Assembly: GCA_042663485.1 (NCBI GenBank)
Contig: JBHTAF010000002.1
DNA length: 64,000 nucleotides
Direction: 5' to 3' (one strand)
Source of the DNA: Natronosalvus sp042663485
GTDB taxonomy: Archaea > Halobacteriota > Halobacteria > Halobacteriales > Natrialbaceae
The position numbers were made by a program, and so were the translations under genes. Below, one piece after another: positions 15,407 to 23,641 of this stretch. Under the pieces are notes generated by a model, which saw only the letters and a list, made by a program, of their open reading frames with translations, did not search any database and had not been told where the DNA came from. The first letter of the stretch is position 1. Every line of letters begins with the position of its first letter.

Positions 15407-16594
15407 ATGAGCGAGTCGTCACGAGAGCAGTCGGGACTCCGTAGTATCCCCTGGGCGTCGCCGACGTTCCAGGTGATTCTGGCGACTACGCTCGTCGGCG
15501 TCATGGGCGTGTCGCTGATCAGCCCGGTCTTGCCCGTTCTGCAGGCGCAATTCGACCTCACCGACGCCCAGGCCGGGCTCATTATCACGGTGTTCACACT
15601 CCCTGGCATCGTCCTCGCCCCCCTGTTCGGCGCCCTCGCCGACAGGGTCGGCCGCCGCGCGATCATCGTCCCCTGTCTCCTCGGGTTCGGCGTGACCGGT
15701 GGCTCGATCGCCTTCGTCGACGACTTCACCGCGTTGCTCGTACTCCGATTTCTTCAGGGTGCGACCTCGAGCGCCCTCATCGGCCTCGCCGTTACGCTAA
15801 TCGGCGACCGCTACGACGGAACCCAACGCAACACGCTGATGGGAGTCAACCGGAGCGCGCTCTCTATCGGCGCGACGCTGTATCCGACGGTCGGCGGCGC
15901 GCTGGCGATCCTGGCCTGGTACGCGCCGTTTCTCGTCTACTTCGTCGGCGTCGGCGTCGGGTTCTTCGCTCTCTACGCACTCGAGACTCAAGAGATCGAA
16001 CAGCGATCCACGGGGTTCTCCTACCTCAGGGAAGCGATTTCGGCGTTACCGATCCGGGAAGCCATGGTGCTGTACGTCGCGGTCTTCAGTTCGATCGTGT
16101 TGCTGTACGGAGCCCTACTCACGTCCCTGCCGCTCTTGCTGGGCGACGCCTTCGCCCTGCGTCCGTTCGAAATCGGCGTGCTCCTGGCCGCCGCGTCGAT
16201 CACCAACGCGGCCATCGCGACCCAGAGCGGACGGCTGACGCTGTCGTTTTCGACCCGGACGCTGATCGTCACCGGCTTCTGTTGTTACGGCATTGCACTC
16301 GTCGGCATCGGACTCGCACCCACACCGATGTACGTGGGGGCCGCCATCCTCTTTTTCGGCGCCGGCGAGGGACTGGCGATGCCGCTGCTCGACACCGAGT
16401 TGAGCAAACTCTCCCCCGCAGGGTTCCGGGCCGGCGTGATGAACGTCAGAACCAGCGTGATCCGCCTCGGACAGACCATTGCGCCGGTCGTCTTCACGAC
16501 GATTGCCGGGTTCGTCGGCTACTCGTCGTTGCTGTTCGCCGCAGGCGTGTTCACCCTCACCGTGACGGCTGCGGTCGTCGCGGTCACGAGGTGA
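15407..16594 (+). CDS. MFS transporter
   Basis: The 395-residue protein has 12 predicted membrane helices and the MFS motif A region GALADRVGRRAI between helices 2 and 3. It is similar to the DHA1/quinolone-resistance type exporters. It lacks a large soluble domain. The substrate is unknown. The gene starts 205 bases from the broken E3 gene, which is read the other way. Nothing in the sequence ties it to its neighbours. Confidence 0.87.
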   Translation: MSESSREQSGLRSIPWASPTFQVILATTLVGVMGVSLISPVLPVLQAQFDLTDAQAGLIITVFTLPGIVLAPLFGALADRVGRRAIIVPCLLGFGVTGGSIAFVDDFTALLVLRFLQGATSSALIGLAVTLIGDRYDGTQRNTLMGVNRSALSIGATLYPTVGGALAILAWYAPFLVYFVGVGVGFFALYALETQEIEQRSTGFSYLREAISALPIREAMVLYVAVFSSIVLLYGALLTSLPLLLGDAFALRPFEIGVLLAAASITNAAIATQSGRLTLSFSTRTLIVTGFCCYGIALVGIGLAPTPMYVGAAILFFGAGEGLAMPLLDTELSKLSPAGFRAGVMNVRTSVIRLGQTIAPVVFTTIAGFVGYSSLLFAAGVFTLTVTAAVVAVTR

Positions 16595-17017
16595 CCGGAA
16601 AGGGATGGACCGCGCCGGTCTCCATCCCCTCCCCCCCCCCCCTACAGAATAGATATTTAATCTGTTAATTTTCGACTCCTCTCCGAATTCAGATGAATAC
16701 AGGCCCTCGATCAGCGTCGACGTGCCGAGCTGTGACGCGACCACGCGCCGTACGCTCTATCTCTCCACAGAACGTCGTTTCGAACGGAAACGTGAGAGAA
16801 CGTCCCGTTCGTCCGTGGCTGATTCTCACCCTCGAGCCACGATCGTTCGTCTGGTTCCAGATTCGGCTACGTACCAGGATGCAGTGTAATACAGGCGAAA
16901 TAGGCGCGATCATCGATCCCTCGACCGTTCGCTGTCACTCGAGCGGCACGATAGAACTAATAGTATTGTGCGAGCCATTTGTGGCAGTCACACACAATAG
17001 CATTCGATATGATATAC
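16595..17017. other. 423-base intergenic region between convergent genes, with a poly-C tract
   Basis: The MFS gene ends at 16594 and the M67 protease gene ends at 17018 on the other strand. The space holds a run of twelve C (16631-16642) followed at once by an AT-rich stretch AGATATTTAATCTGTTAATT that may stop transcription from the left. Several short open frames are present on both strands, but their translations are basic and not haloarchaeal in composition, so I do not call a gene. Confidence 0.5.
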
Positions 17018-17551
17018 TTAGGAGATGGTCGAGTACTCGAGTCGCTCGCGCTCGAACTGTCCGTCCTCGTCACTGGCGTCTCGCCATCGCCAAGACCTGA
17101 CGAGCGCATCGTCGTCATCGCCACTACTGCCCTCGAGACTGATGATCACGTAGGATCGACCGGGCCAGGCGGCCCACTCGGCGTCGGTCGCGCTGGGTCC
17201 CGGCGGTCCGCGCGGATGAGAGTGGTAGAAGCCAACGATCTCCTCGTCGCGGGCCTCGAGTCGCTCGAAAATAGCAAGCTGTTCTTCGGGATCGATTCGA
17301 TACCGGGTTCGTGGCTCGTCGGCGACGTTCCGGGCCGGGTAGTGCGACCGAGCGTGACTCACGTCGGGGCCAAACTCGCCGCCGAGAACGCCACAGCACT
17401 CCTCCGGAGCGCTCGCTCGAGCGGCCTCGAGGATCGCCCGTTCGATCGAATCGGGGAGGACGAGCGTCGCCGCCCTGGGCGAACTCTCGCCCGGCCCTCC
17501 GCGACCGCTTTCGTCGTCGCCGTCGCCGTCTCCGTCACCTCCGGCGCTCAC
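17018..17551 (-). CDS. M67/JAMM family metalloprotease (desampylase-like)
   Basis: The 177-residue protein has an acidic Gly/Asp-rich tail of about 25 residues, then a JAMM domain. The catalytic set is Glu50 or Glu51 (APEECCGVL), His110 and His112, Ser120 and Asp123 in FYHSHPRGPPGPSATD. In haloarchaea such enzymes (HvJAMM1 type) remove ubiquitin-like SAMP proteins from targets. The GTG start at 17551 is chosen because it overlaps the TGA of the upstream gene (GTGA at 17548-17551), showing translational coupling to the corrinoid-binding protein. The open frame continuing upstream of the GTG is an Arg-rich shadow. Confidence 0.85.
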   Translation of the reverse strand: MSAGGDGDGDGDDESGRGGPGESSPRAATLVLPDSIERAILEAARASAPEECCGVLGGEFGPDVSHARSHYPARNVADEPRTRYRIDPEEQLAIFERLEARDEEIVGFYHSHPRGPPGPSATDAEWAAWPGRSYVIISLEGSSGDDDDALVRSWRWRDASDEDGQFERERLEYSTIS

Positions 17552-18504
17552 ACGTCGACCTCGAGCCCTCGATCCAGGACCTCGAGCGGGACGGCGACGG
17601 ATGCGTCCGGCGGATTCGGGAATCGGTCGGGCTGGACGATCGGTCCGATCGCCTCGAGCGTGTCCACCAGCCGCGGGCCGGGCCGGTTGAGGTACTGGTT
17701 CCCGTCGAGCGCCCAGACGCGCCCCTCCCGGACGGCGGTCAGGTCGTCCCACCCCTCTCTGTCCGTGAGGTCCGCGAGGTTGGCCGCCGTCTGCGCGAGG
17801 TCGAAGCCGCAGGGGGCGACGATCACGACCTCGGGGTCGTAGGCGCGTATTTCGTCCCACTCTCGCGGCCGCGAGCGCTCGCCCGCGTCGGCGAGTCCGT
17901 ACCGGCCGCCTGCCCACTCGACGAGTTCGGCCGTCCAGTGGCCCGCGATCATGACGGGGTCGGTCCAGTCGAAGATGGCGACCCGCGGGCGCTCGCCTGG
18001 CACGAGATCAACCGTTCGAGTCCGGACGGCGTCGATTCGCTCCTCGAGAGCGGTGACCGCGTCTCGAGCGCGCTCCGGAACGCCCGTCGCCTCGCCCACG
18101 CGTTCGATGTCCGCGAGCACGTCCGCGATCGAGTGCGGATCCGTCGTCAGTACCTCGGGGTCGGCCGTGATTTCCTCGAGGGGGCGTTCGACGACGACCT
18201 CGTCGACCGCACAGACGTCGCACATCCCCTGGGTGACGACAAGATCCGGATCGAGCGCGTCCAGGGTATCGACGGCCACGTCGTAGACGCCGTCCCCGAC
18301 GCCGTCGTCGGTCCCCGAAACAGCCTCGAGCACCTGCTCGTCGATGGCGCCGCTCGAGGCGTCGGCGTCAATCCGCGAGGCCGTCACCGACGGGCGGTCC
18401 CGGACGGCGGGTGGAAAGTCACACTCGTGAGAGACGCCGACGGGTTCGAGACCGAGGGCACAGACGATCTCGGTCGCCGAGGGAAGGGTGGTGACGATGC
18501 GCAT
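17548..18504 (-). CDS. Cobalamin-binding protein, BtuF/periplasmic-binding fold
   Basis: The 318-residue protein starts MRIVTTLPSATEIVCALG and contains DPDLVVTQGMCDVCAV and VVIVAPCGFDLAQT. This is the layout of class III substrate-binding proteins for vitamin B12 (BtuF/FhuD fold, two lobes joined by a helix). It has no signal peptide or lipobox, so it should stay in the cytoplasm, unlike true BtuF. It may act in corrinoid handling or be a relative with another ligand. The start at 18504 is the conserved MRIVTTLPSATE. It is translationally coupled to the M67 protease. Confidence 0.82.
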   Translation of the reverse strand: MRIVTTLPSATEIVCALGLEPVGVSHECDFPPAVRDRPSVTASRIDADASSGAIDEQVLEAVSGTDDGVGDGVYDVAVDTLDALDPDLVVTQGMCDVCAVDEVVVERPLEEITADPEVLTTDPHSIADVLADIERVGEATGVPERARDAVTALEERIDAVRTRTVDLVPGERPRVAIFDWTDPVMIAGHWTAELVEWAGGRYGLADAGERSRPREWDEIRAYDPEVVIVAPCGFDLAQTAANLADLTDREGWDDLTAVREGRVWALDGNQYLNRPGPRLVDTLEAIGPIVQPDRFPNPPDASVAVPLEVLDRGLEVDV

Positions 18505-18597
18505 AGCAAGCAGTTGTGTGCGGTGGGCCAAAAGCCCACCTGCCTCCGCCGTCCGCTCGGTGATCGTGCACCGATCGACCGTCGACGCAGGAACTGC

Positions 18598-18649
18598 CTG
18601 CACGGTCCGGCTACAGAGACCACCTGCACGGTCCGGCTACAGGGACCGC
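18598..18649. repeat. 26-bp tandem duplication
   Basis: CTGCACGGTCCGGCTACAGA-type units at 18598-18623 and 18624-18649 differ at two positions only. The pair lies in the 172-base space between the NUDIX gene and the corrinoid-binding gene, about 95-145 bases upstream of the latter. Function unknown. Confidence 0.7.
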
Positions 18650-18676
18650 CTGGGGTCAATCGAATGACCGTTTCGG

Positions 18677-19222
18677 TTACGACAACAGTTCGTAGTAGGC
18701 CACCGCGAGCACGGCCCGTCCGTCGCGGATCGTCCCCTCCCGGACGGACTCGAGAAACGTCTCGTAGGGCGTCGGCGACGCACGTATACTCTCGTCGTGA
18801 TCCAGTCGCTGCTCGCTCGCCGGCTCACAGCCCCGGGCCACGAAGAAGTGGATGACCGAGTCGGCCAGGCCGTTCGCAGGCTCGACAGAGACCAGCGCCT
18901 CGAGCGTCTCGGCCCGATAGCCGGTTTCCTCGGCGAGTTCGCGACGGGCCGCGGCCTCGAGGTCGTCGTCGTCGGGTTCGGTGGTCCCGACGGGTAACCC
19001 GCGGCTGACCCGGGAGACGGCCTGGCGCCACTCCTCGATGCAGACGACCTGCCCGTCGTCGGTCAGGGGAAGGATGCAGACGCTCGCGGGTTCGGAGAGG
19101 TAATCGAAATCGGTTTCGCTGCCGTCGGGGAGTCGTACGGTCTGAGTAACGACGTCGAAGCCCGGGCAGGAGTAGGCTACGTCGGATTCGACGGTCTCCC
19201 AGGAGAGGGGATCAGCCGGCAT
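18677..19222 (-). CDS. NUDIX hydrolase
   Basis: The 181-residue protein has a Nudix box that begins at GLPVGTTEPDDDDLEAAARR and goes on to ELAEETGY, with a small insertion between the Gly and the REL-EE-G core. The preceding EEWRQAV and the overall length match ADP-ribose pyrophosphatase-like members, which cleave nucleoside diphosphate derivatives. The start at 19222 (MPADPLSW) is preferred over one nine codons upstream. It is followed on the same strand by the corrinoid-binding gene. The substrate is not certain. Confidence 0.87.
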   Translation of the reverse strand: MPADPLSWETVESDVAYSCPGFDVVTQTVRLPDGSETDFDYLSEPASVCILPLTDDGQVVCIEEWRQAVSRVSRGLPVGTTEPDDDDLEAAARRELAEETGYRAETLEALVSVEPANGLADSVIHFFVARGCEPASEQRLDHDESIRASPTPYETFLESVREGTIRDGRAVLAVAYYELLS

Positions 19223-19310
19223 ACCCGCCAGTATGGGCGTCTTCGCCAAAAGCGTCCGGTTCTACCCCGACTCGAGTCGAAGTCGGTCGAACGGGTCGTT
19301 TCGCCCTCGC

Positions 19311-19343
19311 CGCTACGCCGTCGCTACGCCGTTGCTACGCCGA
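19311..19343. repeat. Three tandem 11-bp units upstream of the PadR gene
   Basis: CGCTACGCCGT (19311-19321), the same again (19322-19332) and TGCTACGCCGA (19333-19343) are head-to-tail. They lie in the divergent promoter region between the NUDIX gene and the PadR gene, about 70-105 bases before the latter. They could be a multi-site regulator target or plain slippage. Confidence 0.6.
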
Positions 19344-19414
19344 CCGTTCCACCGACGTACCCGCTCTATAACAAAACCACAGATCGGTGAAGGTTCGTTT
19401 TCAGAGGGTGATCC

Positions 19415-19690
19415 ATGGATCAACTAACAGGCTTCCAACGCGACTTGTTGTACGTCATCGCCGGGATGGACCGTCCGTCGGGACAGCAGATTCTCGACGA
19501 CATCAACGAGTACATCGATCAACCGGTGACACACGGCCGGCTCTATCCGAACCTCGATACGCTCGTCGAACGCGAACTGGTCGAGAAGGGACAGCTCGAC
19601 CGGCGGACGAACTACTACGCGCTCACCCCCAAGGGACGGCGCGTCCTCGAGCGGCGCCAGAAGTGGGTACAGCGATACGTCGACGTCTAG
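19415..19690 (+). CDS. PadR family transcriptional regulator
   Basis: The 91-residue protein is one winged helix: LTGFQRDLLYVIAGMDRPSG, then the recognition region THGRLYPNLDTLVERELVEKG and the wing TNYYALTPKGRRVLERR. It lacks the C-terminal helical domain of long PadR proteins, as usual for haloarchaeal members. It binds DNA as a dimer. No target is adjacent except the convergent DUF4397 gene, but the tandem 11-bp repeats upstream may be its own operators. Confidence 0.88.
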   Translation: MDQLTGFQRDLLYVIAGMDRPSGQQILDDINEYIDQPVTHGRLYPNLDTLVERELVEKGQLDRRTNYYALTPKGRRVLERRQKWVQRYVDV

Positions 19691-19798
19691 GCGTGGGCGC
19701 CGGACGGTGGACATGGCCGACAGGCAGGGATGCGCTCCGTGCGCCTCCCTGACCGAGTGGCGTCACGTCGGCTGACTTCTTCTGTCGAGAGTGGGGGT

Positions 19799-20899
19799 TC
19801 AGGAGTCAGATTCGTCGGTACTGTTGGTTCCGTTGGATTCGTCTCCGTCGGTACTGGTTGTTCCATCGGATTCGTCTCCGTCGGTGTCGTTCATCCCGGC
19901 TTCGTCGAAATCGTCACCACCGTCGGAATCGTCGTCACCCGGCGCACGTTCTCCCGATTCCGGTTCCTGGTCTGGTTCTGCGTCCGGCTCCTCGAGCGCC
20001 GCCGGCCCGTCCTCGGTCAGTTGCACCGCGAACGCGCGATCGGGCCGGTCAGTATCGGAACCGGGCTCGAGGAACCCCTCAGCGAACGCCGTGTAGGCGG
20101 TGTTCGGCTCGAGTTCGACGGTAACGGTAGCGACGGCGTCCTGACTTTGGTCGGTGCGGTCCTCGCCGGTGGTTGCCGTCTCCTCGTCGGTCGACGCCCC
20201 CTCATCGTTCGCCGTCTCCGACTCGCCCGACGTCCCCTCATCGTTCGCCGTCTCCGATTCGTCCGACGGCTCCGATTCGTCATCCATCGGTTCGCTATCG
20301 CCCGCAGACGTGTCGCTCGCTTCGTCATCGGTCGCCGCGGGCGCCACCTCGAGGGTGTACGATCCCGACGGGAGGGCGACGTAGTTCGTCCCCCGGCCGA
20401 AGCCTACGCCGTCGAACACTGCCCGTCCGCTCCCGGCGTCGCGCACGTCGACAGTCGGTGCGTCGGGGGCGGCGTGAACGAGTCGGAGTAGCGCCGATCC
20501 GGCGTCGGACAGCAACTCGACCCGAACCGCCTCCTCCGGAGCGTCCAGGACGGCGACCGTGTAGAACGCCGTCTCGACCGCGATGGATTCGTCGTAGAGG
20601 ACGGTCTCCTCGTCGCCGGTCGCCGTAATCGTGACGTCGTGAGCGCCGGGTTCGACGACGAAGTACGGCGTCGTCCGTTCGAAAGCGATCCCCGAAACGA
20701 CCGACTCCCCGTCGACGGCGACGTCGACAGCCGGCGCGTCGGGTGCGAGGTGGGTGACGCGAACGCCCGCCGCCGGGACGTCCGACTCGTCCTCGTGCTC
20801 GTTCACCGCGAAGACGCGCTCGCTAACGGAACCCTCGACCTGGTTCGAGCGGCTCGCGCCCTCGAGCGACTCGAGTGCCGTGCGTCGTGTGCTAGTCAT
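19799..20899 (-). CDS. DUF4397 domain protein with acidic C-terminal tail
   Basis: The 366-residue protein has two DUF4397 units: VRVTHLAPDAPAVDVAVDG and, about 90 residues on, LLRLVHAAPDAPTVDV. These beta-rich domains are typical of secreted cell-surface proteins. A long Asp/Glu/Ser/Thr-rich tail with repeated ESETANDEG follows. The N-terminus MTSTRRTALESL keeps the twin-arginine box of Tat substrates, but the hydrophobic core that should follow is missing (EGASRSNQVEGS instead), so export is uncertain. A TATA element at 20925-20933 supports the start at 20899. Confidence 0.82.
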   Translation of the reverse strand: MTSTRRTALESLEGASRSNQVEGSVSERVFAVNEHEDESDVPAAGVRVTHLAPDAPAVDVAVDGESVVSGIAFERTTPYFVVEPGAHDVTITATGDEETVLYDESIAVETAFYTVAVLDAPEEAVRVELLSDAGSALLRLVHAAPDAPTVDVRDAGSGRAVFDGVGFGRGTNYVALPSGSYTLEVAPAATDDEASDTSAGDSEPMDDESEPSDESETANDEGTSGESETANDEGASTDEETATTGEDRTDQSQDAVATVTVELEPNTAYTAFAEGFLEPGSDTDRPDRAFAVQLTEDGPAALEEPDAEPDQEPESGERAPGDDDSDGGDDFDEAGMNDTDGDESDGTTSTDGDESNGTNSTDESDS

Positions 20900-21271
20900 G
20901 CGGCCTGAATCGTGACTGCCGACCGGATAAAGCGCCCAGTCGGTTGTGGCGCCCGTGGTTCGATTTACTCGTGGTGAGGGCGTGTAGGGTGACGATACCG
21001 AACGGAAAGCGCACCGTACAACGATGGCGACGACGGGACGATGACCGCCGAACGCCGGACTCGACTGTCGTCGACGGCGCAACTCGCCTTTGATCAGCGG
21101 CGATTGCTGTCGGTCGAGTTGATACACCATTCACACTGTGCCGTCGTTTTTTCCATTGGCGGCAACACCAATCATTTTGCTAATGATTGCATTTCTTACA
21201 GTCAGGAAATCCGAAGCTAAATGTTTTGGAATGGTCGTTATCCCTTTCGTAGCAGTACCCGATACGTACCC
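20900..21271. other. 372-base divergent intergenic region
   Basis: It holds the promoter of the DUF4397 gene (GCTTTATCC read on the minus strand, 20925-20933, 26 bases from its ATG) and, at 21150-21240, an AT-rich stretch that must serve the Bat-like regulator. No gene is seen between them. Confidence 0.5.
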
Positions 21272-21964
21272 ATGACGACAATCGCTGACTTCGAGATCGA
21301 CGCGTCGACGGTCGCCCTCGGTGAGACCTTCGACACCCTGCCGGAGTTGACCTGTTCGGTCGAGCAGGTCATCGCGGCCGCGGATCGCGGCCTCTGGTTC
21401 GAGGGTGCCGACCGCTCGGAACTCGAGGCAGCCCTCGAGGACGACCCGACGGTCGACGACGTGGCGTTGATCGCGGCCGACAAGGCCGACGGGCAACTCC
21501 TCTACGACGTGACCATGGGCGACGACGCACTCGACGTGTTCGAGCTCATCCTCGAGGAGCGCGGTACGGTCCTGTCGGCGTCCGCGAACGAGGGTCGCTG
21601 GCACCTCCGCGTCCGGTTCATCGACCACGACGACGCGAGTCGACTCTACGATCGACTCGAGGAGAGCGAAGCGAACTCGACGCTTAAGCGACTGACCGAG
21701 CTACGTGAGGCTCCGTCGACGACGGATCGCCTCACCGAGAAACAGTACGAAACGCTGCTCACGGCGTTCGAGCAGGGCTACTTCACCATCCCGCGCGAGA
21801 CGTCGATGGAGGAACTCGCCGACGAACTCGGCATCTCCCACCAGGCGCTCTCCGAGCGCTTCCGGCGTGCCTACCGGGAACTCGTCCTGACCGCGCTCAA
21901 CGGGACCCATCCCACGCACCCGGAAGACGACGCCTCGAAGCCCGAACCGAACCAGCCGGCGTAG
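21272..21964 (+). CDS. Bacterio-opsin-activator-type HTH-10 regulator
   Basis: The 230-residue protein has an N-terminal sensory part (about 1-150, a Bat-associated beta-rich domain without metal or haem motifs) and a C-terminal HTH-10: LTEKQYETLLTAFEQGYF, then ELADELGISHQALSERFRRA. Haloarchaea have many such regulators, with varied signals. The ATG at 21272 (MTTIADFEID) fits the usual start. It is read away from the DUF4397 gene. Residues after about 215 are a Pro/Glu-rich tail. Confidence 0.87.
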   Translation: MTTIADFEIDASTVALGETFDTLPELTCSVEQVIAAADRGLWFEGADRSELEAALEDDPTVDDVALIAADKADGQLLYDVTMGDDALDVFELILEERGTVLSASANEGRWHLRVRFIDHDDASRLYDRLEESEANSTLKRLTELREAPSTTDRLTEKQYETLLTAFEQGYFTIPRETSMEELADELGISHQALSERFRRAYRELVLTALNGTHPTHPEDDASKPEPNQPA

Positions 21965-22084
21965 CGACATCGCTGGCTGAGCCGCCTCGTCTCGAGGCCT
22001 CCAGGAAATCGTCGCCGTAATCGTCGTCGCTGCGATTGTCGTCGCAGCCGTGACTGTCGCGACAGCTGTGTCGAGACCACCCCC

Positions 22085-22091
22085 TATATAA
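22085..22091 (+). promoter_or_regulatory. TATA element of the second HalOD1 gene
   Basis: TATATAA in a CCCC-flanked context, 57-63 bases before the ATG at 22148. A start near 22115 would leave a leader of about 30 bases. Confidence 0.5.
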
Positions 22092-22147
22092 GCCTGTTTC
22101 GTCGTCAAAACGGCCCTTCTTCCGTTGGCGTCGTCTGTGTAGTGCTG

Positions 22148-22546
22148 ATGATACGGCCAGGAACTGAGGACGGAAACTCGAGGTCCGACACGAGCGGTCG
22201 AGGAGGTCTGGAAACGGAGTCGGCGACTGCGGGCGCCGTCGAAACGCCGGGATCCGCTGTCAGTCCGGATCACCTGAAATCGACCGCCGAGGCCCCGCTC
22301 GCCTACACGTTCGATCCGGAGGAGGAAACGCCCGCACAGGCGATCATCGACGCCGTCGCCGCTGCCGACGGCTGCGATCCGCTCTCGCTCCCGCCGCTCT
22401 TCGATGCGATCAATCCAGACGCACTGAACGGACTCGTGGCCCAACCGCGGTCCGGCTCCGAACGCCGATCCTGGGCGCTCTCCTTCGAGTACGGCGACTG
22501 GCTCGTTACCGTCGACGCCGACCACCAGATCGTCCTCGAGCCGTAG
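22148..22546 (+). CDS. HalOD1 output domain protein
   Basis: The 132-residue protein has a Ser/Thr/Gly-rich N-terminal part of about 50 residues and then a HalOD1 domain: AIIDAVAAADGCDPLSLPPL, FDAINPDALNGLV and a closing beta hairpin (FEYGDWLVTVDADHQIVL). It is the same family as 5112-5366 but longer. The start may also be the in-frame GTG two codons upstream. The role is unknown; such proteins are thought to be signalling outputs. It follows the Bat-like regulator on the same strand. Confidence 0.8.
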   Translation: MIRPGTEDGNSRSDTSGRGGLETESATAGAVETPGSAVSPDHLKSTAEAPLAYTFDPEEETPAQAIIDAVAAADGCDPLSLPPLFDAINPDALNGLVAQPRSGSERRSWALSFEYGDWLVTVDADHQIVLEP

Positions 22547-22721
22547 AAGGGCTGAAAACCGGCAGATCCAGAGAGTACTCCCGGTCGTAGACGCTGGACG
22601 ATCGGGATCGCCTTCCGCCACCGAACGGACCGGCTGACTCGAGACGAGTCTCACGTGATTCTCCCCCTCGGACGGGCAAGCCCTCCTTTTTTCCCGCATA
22701 GAATCGAACGGTTATCGAAAT

Positions 22722-23510
22722 ATGTCCGACGTTACGGACCCTTCGGAGATATTTTATCGTGCGGCCGAGGAAGGGAGGCGACGTCTCGAGCAGCCGTTGC
22801 TCGAACTCGCCGCGACGGGGTTCATCGCCGGGTTCACGATCGTCTTCGGAATCATAGCGCTCGGCATCGTACACGCGACGGTCGAGCCACAGTTCGGCGA
22901 CGTAGCGAGAGTCGCGGGCGCACTCGCGTTCGGCGTGGGCGTCGTGTTGCTGGTCGTCGGTCGCGCGGAACTGTTCAGCGAGAACTTCTTCGATCCGGTC
23001 GCGGCGGCCGTCGAACGATCAGATTCGTGGCTCGTCGGTCCGCTGCTTCGCCTGTGGTCGCTCACCCTCGTGTTCAATCTCGTCGGTGGCACGCTCTTCG
23101 TCTTCGTCATGTCGGTCGACGGCGCGCTTCCCCCCGGGTCGGGAGCGGCGATGAGTACGACCGCCGAAGGACTCGCCCACCGGGAGAGCGCGGGAATGTT
23201 CGCAGACGCCATAGCGGGCGGTGTTCTCGTGGCGTTGCTCTCTCACCTCCTCGTGTCCGTCGATAGCGACGGGGGCCGCATCACCGTCGCCTACATCGTC
23301 GGGGTCCTGCTGGCCCTCGGACCGTTCGATCACGTCGTCGTCACCGTCCTGCACGTGCTCTTCGGAATGCGGTTCGGGGCGGACATCGGCGTCGCCACCT
23401 TGACATTGATAGCGATCGTTTCGACGGCCGGGAACCTCGTTGGGGGACTCGGACTGGTCACGCTCAGTCACGTCGCCCAGGCCATCGGTGCCCGCGAGTC
23501 CGACACGTGA
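22722..23510 (+). CDS. Formate/nitrite transporter (FNT) family channel
   Basis: The 262-residue protein has six predicted membrane helices in the FNT order, with the half-helix region GRAELFSENFFDP and a second constriction segment near DHVVVTVLHVLFGM. FNT pentamers pass formate, nitrite or hydrosulfide. The ion here is unknown: no formate dehydrogenase or nitrite reductase is nearby. Helix count and length are normal. It is followed by a second membrane protein on the same strand after 131 bases. Confidence 0.82.
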   Translation: MSDVTDPSEIFYRAAEEGRRRLEQPLLELAATGFIAGFTIVFGIIALGIVHATVEPQFGDVARVAGALAFGVGVVLLVVGRAELFSENFFDPVAAAVERSDSWLVGPLLRLWSLTLVFNLVGGTLFVFVMSVDGALPPGSGAAMSTTAEGLAHRESAGMFADAIAGGVLVALLSHLLVSVDSDGGRITVAYIVGVLLALGPFDHVVVTVLHVLFGMRFGADIGVATLTLIAIVSTAGNLVGGLGLVTLSHVAQAIGARESDT

Positions 23511-23641
23511 CTCCGGCGCAAGGTACCGAGGACGCCCCGCTGCACTTCTCGTATCGATGCTCGAGTAGAGGGGGTTCGACAGCACGTTCACGGGCACATA
23601 TCAGGTGGTCGATTTAGAGGGGTTGAGCGCGTATATCGCCC

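Noticed and set aside
16693..17100. Open frame of about 135 codons between the MFS and M67 genes
   Set aside because: Basic, Cys/Thr/Arg-rich composition unlike haloarchaeal proteins, and it runs into the end of the M67 gene.
21965..22090. Hydrophobic run encoded by GTC/GCG repeats (VIVVAAIVVAAV-like) before the second HalOD1 gene
   Set aside because: No ATG in frame after the preceding stop and the text is a simple codon repeat. It looks like chance or a remnant, not a membrane peptide gene.
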